A stretch of 64,000 nt of DNA from Sycobia sp. Sy_11 (GCA_018907035.1 JACCIC010000200.1:1-64000), one strand, 5' to 3'. Counted from the stretch's first letter, positions 1-9,956 are shown. A program made the numbers and translations. Notes: generated by a model not told the origin, from the letters alone.

Positions 1-1496
1 CCACTTACAGTAAAATAGCTTTATAATGGAATACAAAATAATGCAATAAATATATTAATCCAATTGAAGATTATTACCACCATTTATCATAAATAACAAC
101 TTAACAATAAACCAACTAAAGATACAGTAACCAAGTAAGTATAGTAGCTGAAAGTAGTAATAACAAGACAGGAAACCACATAACGAGAGGACTAATATAG
201 ATGAAATAACCAAAAACCAAAGGAAACATTAACGAACAATTGGATATCTTTTCTTTTAAGGACAAATGAGTGGATATAATTAATAACAATAGTAAACATA
301 AACTAGACGTGTAAATAAAACCAAGTAAACTTCTTAGCATTGACAAATAACATATTAATTATAACTAAATAAACATAAATAAGTATTTTCTGTGAAAAAA
401 AAAGAAAAGGAGGGAGAGAAAACATACTGTCTATATACATTTTTTTTTATATATATGTATTTGTAGTGTGATAGTACCTTTTAATTATTAATAAATAAAT
501 TAACAGGGAGAAATTATAGAAGAGTCTTCCTTTATCATTTAACGCAGCGTTACAAAAAAAAGGGAGAGGAGTTTATCTGTTCTCTTCCATTTCAATAAGT
601 CTTATTTGAATTAACTACTGTCAGCCAGCAATACTGCACTCTAAAATAGGTGTAGCCAAGAATAAGTGCAGTAGCCGGACAAATAACATCCTTAGTCAAG
701 ATAACTGGGATAACAACAATTCAATTCAATAACACATAGTAACATAATAATAATAATAATAATAATAACAACAATAATAACATAATAATCATAATAACAA
801 CAATAATAATAATAATAGTAACATAATAATAATGATAATAACAACCAACAATAAATAAATTTTGATAAACATTCTTTTTTCTATCACAAATTTGGAACTA
901 CTGTTCCACTGCTAAATTAAATCAATTTTTAAATTTTTTTTTTTTACTACAAAAAAAATTTTTTTTTTTCATACTTCACTTTTAGAAAAAAAAAAATTTT
1001 CATTAGTATATATAAATCAGCACACAGAATAAGAATTATTTTCTTTGAAAAAAAAAGATTATAATCAATCTCATAATAATCACACCTGAAGAAAAAAAGA
1101 GGATTACAACTTAATAACCTTCTTTTTTTTATTATCTACTCACGTTAAAGAAAATTAAGTCCAGTTCGTGCATTTAGCATTCTCTTTATAATCAAGAAAA
1201 TTTTACTAGGGTAACTACTTAGTCCACTACTACGCATATAGACGAGTACAGAATATACTGGAAAGAGCAAAATTTGCTACGATTTGGTTGGAAATAGTAA
1301 GGTCCAGAAAGAGAAGAGAATACGATTTTATCTCCGGCTAGGAAAAATACGCTTTTAGATTTTACTCCAAGCACATATAAACAAGAACACATCGAACAGC
1401 TGTTCTTAAATTTTTGTTATATATATACCGTGTCGTCTTTATTATTTTACATCCATATCGTGTATCGTCCCCCTTTCACAACCCCACCTAGGAATA
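1..1496 (+). other. AT-rich leader upstream of Gypsy-A gag
   Basis: No gene is supported here. The stretch is very AT-rich with A- and T-runs and TAA repeats. Its composition resembles the 3.2 kb leader of Gypsy-B, so I read it as the element's untranslated leader rather than host DNA. The last 120 bases before the gag ATG become less AT-rich. Confidence 0.5.
743..845. repeat. Interrupted (TAA)n microsatellite
   Basis: Runs of ATA/AAT triplets with ACA interruptions inside the Gypsy-A leader. Confidence 0.8.
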
Positions 1497-3242
1497 ATGG
1501 AGCTCCCTCAAGAAACCAGGAGTGAGATAGATGAGGAAAGAGCAAGACTTAGCAACGTTTACGAACAATTGCAAAAGGATGCGTTGCTCACAGAAGCCGA
1601 ACAGAAACACATACAAGTAGACGAGAATTTAACTACAGTAAGAGACAGATTACTGCGCTTCGAAATGCGGCGGCTGTTCGGACCAACAGCAGCAGAATGG
1701 CACGCCGCAAAAACGCCGTCACCACCGTTGCACAGCACGAATACCACGGGAGTTAACCATCTCCCCGCTGCTGCCAACAGCTGGCAACCTCTGCCTGGAG
1801 GATGGCCATTCGCCCATCCGCCACTGTTCCAACAGTACGCCGCGATGCCACACAAGGGTACGCCCTGCACAACAGCTGGAGCGCAGCCCACGCCTAATGC
1901 GGCACCGACAACCTTTAGTCACATAAACACCAGTCGACCCTTCGAGAACACCTATCTGAAGGAGACACGGACTGGACAGTTGCTACGCCAGTGGAAGGTG
2001 CAGTTCACGGGAGCCCCTCGCGAAGACGTAGAGGAATTTATTGATAGGATGGAAGAGACGATAAACAGTCTCGACATCCCAGCGGCTGACATTTTGAAAC
2101 TAATTCCAGGGATACTGGGCGGCTCAGCCCGAATCTGGGCCAGACCCTTATATAAGCAATGGCGTACCCTGGAAGAGTTCAAGGCAGCGCTGCGCCGTCA
2201 ATTCAGGCCTATCGACTATACTCTACGCCTAGAAGAGGAATTGCGGGACATAACGCAAGGCTCAAAAGAGCCCATTGGCTCTTACCTCAGAGGCATACGT
2301 GTCCTGCTAGATAAAATGGCACCTGCACTGACACTGGAAGCACAGCTCGACAGAATATATAGAAACCTGCATCCATCATATATGGAAAAGATCAATAGAA
2401 GCGAGTTCCAGTCCATCGACGAGCTGCAATTGCTGGGCCAGCAAATTGAGCTGAAGAGCGAGCTCACAAACCGATATAAAGAGCCACCGGCACAAGACGA
2501 ATGCATGGTGAGTACCGCGGCCTGCTCTCCGTCGGAAAGGGCGAATAGACGATCGAGACTGGCGGCAATCGATAACGATAAAAACACGGCCCCGAAGAAA
2601 ACGGTTGCGATAAGTGAACCATCCGCCTCCACAGACACTAGGGGCGACAGTGTACGATCGTATTCCCACAACTCACGGAGAGACACCCGAAGAGACAGTC
2701 CGTCCCCCATAGTCAACAGGGAAACAACGGCAAAACGAACAGAAGAGAACAGGCGACAAAGAAGTCCATCGCCACGGTATCGGTCACCGTCCCCCTACCA
2801 TAGAAGACCACTCCCCTCACCCAGATACCTCTCACCTGTATTGGCATCACGTCCAAGCAACCCCTCTCCATCCCCACCATACCGACACAGATACCCGTCG
2901 CGAAGTCCCCCACGTCACCGAGACCATGAATCACCGAGAAGGAGAACACCTGACCGACAATACCGATCGCCTAACAGAGACGATCATAAGTACCGCTCGT
3001 ATAGATCGCCTGACAGGCGAGACCAGGAATATCGTTCCCCGAGACGAGAGAACGGACGACGTTCTAGAAATGGACCGCAGCGGGAGGACGACAGGCCCTG
3101 TTGGACCTGTAAGAAACCAGGGCACTGGGCAGACAGATGCCCGGATAGACGGAAAGTCTACTGTTATAATTGTGGCGAGAACAATGTCACGACATTGAAT
3201 TGTTCCCGCTGCAGCCCACGGAAGAGCTCGGGAAACGAGTGA
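1497..3242 (+). CDS. gag: Gypsy-A Gag polyprotein with RS-rich region and two zinc knuckles
   Basis: This is an intact 581-residue Gag, the structural protein that forms the virus-like particle and packages element RNA. Residues about 160-320 match the Ty3/gypsy capsid domain (conserved stretch with FTGAPREDVEEFIDRMEE and a QQFRP-like RRQFRPIDY motif). Residues about 420-526 are a run of RSP, YRSP and SPSP units, an arginine/serine-rich region. The C terminus has a CCHC knuckle (CWTCKKPGHWADRC, from about residue 535) followed by a second knuckle with four cysteines (about 556-572). The ATG at 1497 is the first good start, and the protein begins in parallel with the Gypsy-B Gag. The stop TGA (3240-3242) is preceded by a slippery heptamer, so Pol is probably made by -1 frameshifting. 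Confidence 0.9.
   Translation: MELPQETRSEIDEERARLSNVYEQLQKDALLTEAEQKHIQVDENLTTVRDRLLRFEMRRLFGPTAAEWHAAKTPSPPLHSTNTTGVNHLPAAANSWQPLPGGWPFAHPPLFQQYAAMPHKGTPCTTAGAQPTPNAAPTTFSHINTSRPFENTYLKETRTGQLLRQWKVQFTGAPREDVEEFIDRMEETINSLDIPAADILKLIPGILGGSARIWARPLYKQWRTLEEFKAALRRQFRPIDYTLRLEEELRDITQGSKEPIGSYLRGIRVLLDKMAPALTLEAQLDRIYRNLHPSYMEKINRSEFQSIDELQLLGQQIELKSELTNRYKEPPAQDECMVSTAACSPSERANRRSRLAAIDNDKNTAPKKTVAISEPSASTDTRGDSVRSYSHNSRRDTRRDSPSPIVNRETTAKRTEENRRQRSPSPRYRSPSPYHRRPLPSPRYLSPVLASRPSNPSPSPPYRHRYPSRSPPRHRDHESPRRRTPDRQYRSPNRDDHKYRSYRSPDRRDQEYRSPRRENGRRSRNGPQREDDRPCWTCKKPGHWADRCPDRRKVYCYNCGENNVTTLNCSRCSPRKSSGNE
3230..3236 (+). promoter_or_regulatory. Candidate -1 ribosomal frameshift site GGGAAAC at the gag/pol junction
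   Basis: The heptamer reads G GGA AAC in the gag frame, the classic X XXY YYZ form. It sits one codon before the gag stop, and pol is in the -1 frame. A 7-bp inverted repeat (GGAGTCG at 3257-3263, CGACTCC at 3285-3291) could form a downstream stem, though its 20-base spacer is longer than usual. Gypsy-B has the same heptamer in the same phase. Confidence 0.75.
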
Positions 3243-6200
3243 GGAACGAGGATGCTGGAGTCGAACTCGAGAATCCCTACAACACGACTCCAAATATAAC
3301 AGACGACGAATACGACTGCCCCAAAGCCAGGGATCTAACTCACATACATCCCAACATCAAGGCACCCGAGGAAGAAAACAGATTCTTCCTCAACATTGAG
3401 CTGATGGGGAAGATATTCCCAGCGCTGATCGATCCTGGCGCTCGGAAATCCTACGTAGGCTCTGGTCCCGGCAAACTGGTAAAGTCAGCTATTATACCGG
3501 TGCGCTCCTATATGCAGATGCCGGACGGCAAGGTATATCCTGACGAAGGCGAGGTCGATCTGTCACTAACGATCGACAACCAACGGCTTAAAGCCCGCTT
3601 CAAAGTATCGGCCTCCTTGAAATACGCCATGATACTTGGTATGGACATACTTTCGTCGCTAAAGATGACCATCAACTTTGCAGACGCTACGTGGCACACG
3701 CCTAAGAAAATCATCAGGCGTTTCGTCACCCAACACCGTAACTCACCAGAAGCTATCACGGCTATCGCAGCCATCAAGGGGGTAGTCCAACTAAAGGACG
3801 CGGACAAAAAAGAACTGGATCGAGTGCTACGGCACCTAATACGGGTAAATACCTGAACGCTGAAATTGGTACGCATGCAGCCCCATTACATTGACACCCA
3901 AGGGCACCGTCCCATAAAACAGCATCTCCGACGAATACCGGATACATTCCTTCGACAGGCTCATGCGAAAATTGACCGACTGCTCGAGGAGGGTATCATA
4001 AAGCCGTCAGAAAGCTCGTGGAGTAGCTGCCCGGTAATCGTCCCTAAAAAGGATGGAAAAATAAGGTTTTGCATTGACTACAGGGCAGTCAACGCCATCA
4101 CTAAAAAGGACGCATACCCTCTTTCGCATATGGATGTTCTGCTGGACAATTTACGTGACGCGCGGGACCTGACTAAAATAGATTTTAGTCAGGCCTACCA
4201 CCAGATACCGCTTGAAGAGAGCAGTAAAGAGGTCACCGCCTTTGCGGTTCTGCAGAAAGGCCTCTTCCAATATACGAGACTACCTTATGGGCTAACGAAC
4301 GCCCCGGCCACCTTCCAGCGAGGTATGGACCTTGTTTTCGGGCCAGCGTGGCAACCGAATGTCTTCGTGTATATGGACGATATTATCGTCGCTACGAGGA
4401 CCTTCGAGCAGCACCTTTGCGAGGTGAAAGCGGTCCTCACCCGCTTGAACGAGATAGGCCTACAGATAAATAAGGAGAAATCCGAGTTTTGCTGCCCGGA
4501 GGTCAAGTACCTAGGGTACATCGTAGACGCGGACGGTCTGCACACTGACCCCGACAAAATTCGCCCAGTAAGCGAATACCCAAGGCCTACCAACCTGCGA
4601 CAATTGAGGGCCTTTCTAGGCATGGTCGGGTGGTACGCTAGGTTCATAAAGGACTTAGCGGAAATCAAGCTGCCCCTCACCAAATTATTGAAAAAAAACA
4701 TCCAGTGGCACTGGGGAGCAGCGCAACAGGAAGCTTTCGACAAGCTCAGAATCCTGTTGACGCAAGCGCCTGTGCTAGCGCGCCCCGTGCAGAATCAACC
4801 GTATGTCTTGCAAACCGATGCGAGCAATTACGCTCTAGGAGCAGTGCTAAGCCAAGACCACCACGGCGAAGAGCACCCGATTGCTTACGCAAGCAGGAGA
4901 TTGACAACAGCTGAGACAAACTATACCGTCACCGAGAAGGAGTGCCTAGCCGTCCTATGGGCAGTAGAAAAATTCCGCGGGTATTTATTCGGCGAGAAGT
5001 TTACGGTGATAACTGACCACAGTAGCCTTAAGTGGTTACACACATTGAAAGACCCAACAGGACGTTTAGCTAGATGGGCAACAACACTCCAAGCGTACAA
5101 CATGGAAATCGTCCACAGAAAGGGAGCACTACATCATGTGCCAGACGCCCTATCAAGGCCCCCTCAACACCCAGAGTCCTCTACCGCAACTCTCACCACC
5201 CTTGAAATGGACGACTAGTACCGCCAGAAAAGCGCCGAGATCCAAAAACACCCGGAGTTATATCCCGATTGGTCGATCAAAGAGGGACGGTTGTATAAAC
5301 ATCGGCCAAATGACATTCCGAAAGCGCTAGGCCACGACCAGGATGACTGGAAGCTCGTGGTACCCTCTAACGACAGAGAGCGCGTCCTCCATGAGTGTCA
5401 TAACACTCTGACCTCAGGGCACTTTGGAGTGGATAAAACCACTCACAAAGTCGGCCAGCAGTACTACTGGCCAGGTATGAAAAGAGACATACACAAACAT
5501 GTGAAACACTGCCCTGAGTGTCAAATACACAAAGTGTCGCAGAGAGGACCCACGGGCTTGATGTCGCAACGAAACATCGAAGGTCCCTGGAGCAGTGTAG
5601 CCGCAGATATCATGGGCCCGTTCCCGACCAGCAAGGGACAACATAAGTATCTCTTGGTGTTCCAAGATCTTTTCACCAAATACATCGAGATACGCCCATT
5701 GCGAAAAGCAAATGGCCAAGCGATCACACGGGCACTAGAAGAGCAGATCATCTTCAAGTGGGGTTGCCCGAAATACCTAATTTCGGACAATGGTACCGAG
5801 TTTGCCAACAACTGGCTAAAGACCAAACTCGCGGAATTAGGTATAGTACACCAATTTATTGCGCCGTACCACGCACAGGCCAACCCTGTAGAAAGAGTAA
5901 ATAGGGTCATCAAAACCATGATCGCGATTTTTGTCCAAAACGACCATAAAAACTGGGACATCCACCTCCCAGAGTTTGCGTTTGCAGTAAACACAGCAGT
6001 GCACGCTAGCACCCAGACGTCGCCGGCATTTTTAAATTTTGGCCGGAATCCCTGAGAAATTCCGACGTATCGTCAGTCTCAAGGTTCAATGCTGCAGGTG
6101 CAAACATTAACACCACTGGAATGGCAAAATCGCATGAAAATATTGCCCGCCATCCACAATCTCATAAGAAAACACCTGAGCGCCGCAAGTCAAAAACAGG

Positions 6201-6538
6201 CCAAATATTATAACAAGGGTCGCCGAGCGGAAACATTTGAGGTAAACGACATGGTATGTCGACGCAACCATGTTCTGTCGTCCGGTCCCAGCCAATTCTC
6301 AGCGAAATTGGCCCCAAAATTTGTAGCTCCCTGTAAAATTACAAAAAAGATATCCCCCGTCGTATTCGAGATCAAAGACATGAGTGACGGGAAAACGACA
6401 AAGGCACAATATAAGACCTCAAGAGATATCATTAACCTAATAATAGTAATTTATCCACAGGTACCAACAGCAAGCAACAGCATGTACCGAGTAAACGGAC
6501 GAGGCAGAGGACTGCGTCGATTGGTCATGTCCGATTAG
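3230..6538 (+). pseudogene. pol: Gypsy-A Pol (protease, RT, RNase H, integrase) with three in-frame stops
   Basis: Pol is in the -1 frame relative to gag and stays in one frame to the TAG at 6536-6538, interrupted by TGA at 3854-3856, TAG at 5216-5218 and TGA at 6053-6055. The aspartic protease has D-P-G-A at 3431. Reverse transcriptase follows from about 3880 with the YMDD catalytic motif at 4370-4381. RNase H has its Asp in TDAS near 4817, Glu in TVTEKE near 4930 and Asp in VITDHSS near 5012. Integrase has the HHCC zinc-binding region (5390-5525) and the DDE core: Asp in ADIMGPF near 5605, Asp in SDNGTEF near 5788, Glu in NPVERVN near 5893. All catalytic residues I can find are present, so loss of function comes from the point stops. 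Gypsy-B has sense codons at the corresponding places for two of the three stops. Confidence 0.9.
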
Positions 6539-6682
6539 GCCAAGAGACCTGGGGACGAACAAATTCCCCCATCCCTCGCGTACGACCCAGAAGAAATGTG
6601 GGGGTTAACGTCCTGAAGCGTAACCGCACCAACGGTGTATATACGCAGAGGTTCCCCCAACCGCTTCAATACAACTCTCGAT

Positions 6683-7669
6683 ATGGAGAAAGTAAGCGAG
6701 GCCCTCGAAGAGGTGCGGAAATCGCGACTGAATTTAATTCAGTTCAGCCCCGATACAACGCAGGAGTTCATCGAAGAGGAAGCGGCGTTGCAAATTATAC
6801 TAATAGCGGAAGCGTCATTCGCCCCCTCGCTATTGGATACAAGCATACCGACCCCCGAGGACCCCGAAATACCCACCCAAACCCAACCCCATACCATTAC
6901 CGACAACGTCCCACACCCCAATGCAGAAGGCGCTCGTCCGCAACGACGTAAAACTACGGAAATTGCACAACATCAACAGTGCGATCGTCCTCAAAGACGT
7001 AAAACTACGATAGATGCAGAGGAGAACACCACCTCCTGCGACCGTCCGCAACGACGTAAAACTACGAAAGACGCACAACAACAAGAGTGCGACCGTCCGC
7101 AAAGACGTGAAACTACGGAAACTCAAGAAGAACACGCCCAGCAAAATGAAGACACAGAACATCAACAGAAGGTAGAAGGTAGAGAACCGGCAAATGCGGA
7201 GGAAGATGGATACATTTCCGAAGCAGCCTCATACAAAACGGGACCATTAGAACCGTCACGTACAAAGGTCCGGGTACAGAAAGATTTTACCCCGCACGAC
7301 CAAATACGTTCGGTCAGCCCGTTACCATATAGGCAAGGGCCAAGGATTTTTAAGCGACCACCTCTCAAAAAGCCACACACATCTAAGAATGTGGAGAAAG
7401 TAGTATATGTGAGCACCCCGGAACATGGAGACGTCCGACTATATCGTGGAGACCGATCTGCGTTCATGCGGTCTATCGCGACACAACAGTCAGACGTACA
7501 ACCCCACCTAACCGCACATGATGATCACGCCACTACTAAGGAGAGATACATCATTCCGACCAAATACAGGAAGGCAACAAACGATGTTATCGCAGAATCC
7601 CCCCCAAATCGCCCCACAGCAAGGAAATACCCCCCTACCGTACCCACATACCGTCGCCCCAACCCATAA
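6683..7669 (+). CDS. Gypsy-A third ORF, N-terminal part with RPQRRKTT repeat array
   Basis: This open frame lies downstream of pol, where some gypsy elements carry env. It does not look like an envelope protein: I see no signal peptide or membrane segment. I chose the ATG at 6683 because the protein from there aligns with Gypsy-B (shared NLI-FSPD-TQE and SLLDTS stretches); an upstream ATG at 6635 is also open. After an acidic N-terminal segment come four copies of a basic unit R-P-Q-R-R-K/E-T-T at 17- to 19-residue spacing (6935-7119). A KT-to-proline-rich segment with IIPTKYRK follows. The frame closes at 7667-7669 and the conserved continuation is in another frame from about 7580, so either a frameshift mutation, a programmed +1 shift or splicing joins the two. 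Function unknown; Gag-like or nucleic-acid-binding accessory protein is my inference. Confidence 0.7.
   Translation: MEKVSEALEEVRKSRLNLIQFSPDTTQEFIEEEAALQIILIAEASFAPSLLDTSIPTPEDPEIPTQTQPHTITDNVPHPNAEGARPQRRKTTEIAQHQQCDRPQRRKTTIDAEENTTSCDRPQRRKTTKDAQQQECDRPQRRETTETQEEHAQQNEDTEHQQKVEGREPANAEEDGYISEAASYKTGPLEPSRTKVRVQKDFTPHDQIRSVSPLPYRQGPRIFKRPPLKKPHTSKNVEKVVYVSTPEHGDVRLYRGDRSAFMRSIATQQSDVQPHLTAHDDHATTKERYIIPTKYRKATNDVIAESPPNRPTARKYPPTVPTYRRPNP
6935..7119 (+). repeat. Four-unit in-frame array coding R-P-Q-R-R-K-T-T
   Basis: Units begin at 6935, 6986, 7043 and 7094. Spacings are 51, 57 and 51 bases, all multiples of three. Each has the DNA form cgtccgcaacgacgtaaaac plus tacg with few changes, while the spacers vary in sequence. 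R-R-K-T fits the basophilic-kinase consensus R-R-x-S/T and is also nuclear-localisation-like; both are only consensus matches. Confidence 0.9.
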
Positions 7670-8369
7670 CCCCAAACAAAACAAAGAAAGCAAGAAGAGG
7701 GTTAACCCATTCACGATACCACCACCGGAGAGTAAAGAAATAGAAACAAGCCCAGTGGCGAGCTTGAATAATTCAGAAGAAGAGGAAATCATAGAGGCAA
7801 TTGTCACCGAAGGCAGCAAGAAACTCCCAGGCTTGATGGACACCCTTATCGCACCACCCCCCAATTTTATCCCGCCCATACGGCCCCACCCTTCACTCCC
7901 CACAACGCCACTTTCGGGTCTCGGAAGCATGCGCAATAGGTCCTTCACGGGCCCAGCTGAAGCTGAAGATTCGGACCATGGCGAGGCAGCAGTAGCAAAC
8001 TGCTGGAATTGTAGCGAGGTCGGTCATCGCTACAACGCCTGCCCACACCCTAGATCAAGGAGATTTTGTTATAGGTGTGGCAGAGCCGACATTGACTTTC
8101 CGTGCACGTCCTGCCGGCGGCAGCCGACCCCTGCCGTTCCGTCTTGGAAGGGGGAGGACGTTAGAGGGGTAGAGAAGACGACACGTCAGGTGTCAGAAGA
8201 CTTGGTGGAGCCACTAGGGATGGCGAACGTGAATGAGGAGGTGACGGGAGCGCCAATGTCAATACCGCCAATGATGGAGCAAACCATTAGGCAAGCGACA
8301 GCCGCCGCGGGAGCTCAGCAACCATTACTCATTATAATTCCGGGGGCGACTGTTTACTTAAACAAATAG
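7518..8369 (+). CDS. Gypsy-A third ORF, C-terminal part with a second CCHC/CCCC zinc-knuckle pair
   Basis: This frame overlaps the previous one. The true junction is probably between about 7580 and 7669. The protein is proline- and glutamate-rich, then carries CWNCSEVGHRYNAC followed by CYRCGRADIDFPCTSC (8001-8113). That order, CCHC then four cysteines with C-x2-C ends, is the same architecture that ends Gag in this element, although the residues differ, so the knuckle pair may be a duplication of the Gag C terminus. The end of the protein, PGATVYLNK, matches PGANLYIDK in Gypsy-B, and the stop is at the same place. Conservation between two diverged elements argues the ORF is real. Likely role, by inference: nucleic-acid binding. 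Confidence 0.7.
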   Translation: MMITPLLRRDTSFRPNTGRQQTMLSQNPPQIAPQQGNTPLPYPHTVAPTHNPKQNKESKKRVNPFTIPPPESKEIETSPVASLNNSEEEEIIEAIVTEGSKKLPGLMDTLIAPPPNFIPPIRPHPSLPTTPLSGLGSMRNRSFTGPAEAEDSDHGEAAVANCWNCSEVGHRYNACPHPRSRRFCYRCGRADIDFPCTSCRRQPTPAVPSWKGEDVRGVEKTTRQVSEDLVEPLGMANVNEEVTGAPMSIPPMMEQTIRQATAAAGAQQPLLIIIPGATVYLNK

Positions 8370-8389
8370 ATCGCCGGTTGCTGAGTGCC

Positions 8390-8990
8390 CACGCTACCGC
8401 AGAAGGACATGATACAGGGCTGGAGGTGATAGAGGGGCACCGACATAAATGATGCCCAGCCAAGAGGCGTAAAAGTACAGAAAGTAGCGATTATAAAATG
8501 GTGGATAAAATAGCGCGCGAACAGAAGCACTAGGAAGTATGAATGGCGCGGATACATAAATGGCGCGAAGAGATGAAACTAAATATAAATATAAATGGCG
8601 CGAACAGGAGCACAACGTATTAAATGGCGCGTGAATAAGCGCACACACATATTAAAATGGCGCGCAAATAGGAGCACATATGTATAAATGATACACAAAA
8701 CGGCGCAAACAGGAGCATGTGCGCATAAAATGGCCCAAACAGGAGTACATGCGTATAAAAGGGGCGCAAACAGGAGTAAGCTCAGATATAACTGGCGCAA
8801 ACAGGAGCAAATATATATAGAGGGCATAGACAGGAGCAAACCCCTATAATATGGCGCAGTCGACATAAAAAGCATATAAAATTGCGCAAACAAGAGCCAA
8901 TCCATAAAGTGACGCCCCGTGAACTTTGGCAGAGCAACATTACATGATGTATTGCGATAGTATATAAAAAGGCGCAGGCATAAAAACGTT
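8390..8990 (+). repeat. Imperfect tandem repeat (about 30-40 bp unit) in Gypsy-A 3' UTR
   Basis: At least ten degenerate units share the core AAATGGCGCAAACAGGAGCA separated by short AT-rich variable stretches (ATATA, CATATG). There is no long coding frame on the plus strand. It follows the stop of the third ORF directly and belongs to the element's 3' UTR. Confidence 0.8.
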
Positions 8991-9734
8991 GATATTTAAA
9001 ATAACGCCAAACGCAGAAATGGAAGAAATATCCCCCCTATCGTTTTTTCCCCTACGGCCATCCCCATGATTCCCCCACCACGTCCCAAGAGAGGAAACGG
9101 TACCCATATATCCCCATGGAAAATATATATGGAGTGAGCGCGAATCGTGTTAAGGGATGCCCTGGAACATCCAACGCCGTACCAACCCCGATAATAGGAA
9201 CGTCACTAACGACGACTATTTTTTCAGCAAACATGCGACAAGCAGAAGAAGAAGAAGAGAATCGCAAGAAAGAAAGCGAAATGATTGCAAGAAAAACACA
9301 GAAGCGAGCGTTAGAAACCTGATTAGGTAGCTAGGACAGGATTTATATTAATATTAGTTATAGTTTTTTTTTCGTCACCTAATAATAATCTACATTTCTC
9401 TAGGATAAGTCCCGTTAGCAATAAGTTAGAATAGGGCTTAGTTTATAATTAGATGTAGGGAAGTAGTAATAGGAAAAATAAATAGAATTATATCGAGTCA
9501 CAGCGAGCAACTGACGACCAAGCGCCGCACCAGCGGGTGCCATCACATTTTTCGTTGCAACCACATATATTGTCCCCCTACCGTGTTTTTGTCAAAGAAT
9601 GTATGATCCCTCACCGTATGTAGTTAACCTCGGTGTTAGTCCCCACCATGTTCCCCGAAGTACATATACGACGTTCGCGTCTCGCGTACCGACACCCTGC
9701 ACAACCTTTCGCGATCACGCGCCCCCCTGCGGTT
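8991..9734 (+). other. Remaining 3' UTR of Gypsy-A
   Basis: No convincing coding sequence. A short GAA-rich stretch (9238-9285) and an AATAAA-like string near 9475-9482 are visible. Short open frames here have no recognisable motif and no counterpart in Gypsy-B. Confidence 0.5.
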
Positions 9735-9746
9735 TGGGAGGGGGAG
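9735..9746 (+). promoter_or_regulatory. Polypurine tract of Gypsy-A
   Basis: GGGAGGGGGAG sits directly upstream of the LTR start TGTAACCGCC. The Gypsy-B polypurine tract is nearly the same (GGAAGGGGGAG on the minus strand). Confidence 0.75.
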
Positions 9747-9748
9747 TT

Positions 9749-9951
9749 TGTAACCGCCCGAACGGCGGCTGTAGGAGCGCTCGTGTGAAACCGCGAGTGT
9801 TCGGGCGTGTCCGCGAAACGATACGCGCGAGCCGCGAGGGCGCTGGAATCGCTGTAGGAAGTAAGAAGTTCGGAACGAACTTCGCATTCTCGTCTTGACC
9901 TTCGTCAATTCGCGTTCTTGAGTTGGCTTTCGTCGTTTCCCGATTTCAGGG

Positions 9952-9956
<5 letters not shown>
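9749..9956 (+). repeat. Gypsy-A 3' LTR, short or internally deleted
   Basis: Starts TGTAACCGCCCG and ends GGGTTATA at a (TA)n tract. The first bases, an internal CGAGCCGCGAG block and the GGGTTATA end correspond to the 0.9 kb LTRs of Gypsy-B, but the middle is missing, including any polyadenylation signal. I infer an internal deletion or a diverged short LTR. The 5' LTR is not available for comparison. Confidence 0.6.

Larger units (their letters stand above)
1..9956 (+). mobile_element. Gypsy-A: Ty3/gypsy LTR retrotransposon, 5' end outside the window
   Basis: In order on the plus strand I see an AT-rich leader, gag, pol (protease, reverse transcriptase, RNase H, integrase), a third ORF, a tandem-repeat 3' UTR, a polypurine tract and a 3' LTR. 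The order protease-RT-RNase H-integrase is that of Ty3/gypsy elements. No 5' LTR or primer-binding site is visible upstream of gag. The related Gypsy-B has a leader of about 3.2 kb, so the 5' LTR probably lies left of base 1. Pol has three in-frame stops, so this copy could not make a full Pol, but gag is open and the nucleotide-binding motifs are intact, which suggests modest age. Confidence 0.9.

Noticed and set aside
6935..7119. Regularly spaced repeats that could be read as a CRISPR-like array
   Set aside because: Spacings are multiples of three, the units are in frame inside an ORF, and the context is a retrotransposon.
9599..9908. ORFs at the 3' end of Gypsy-A on both strands
   Set aside because: They cross the polypurine tract and LTR boundary, so they cannot be element genes.
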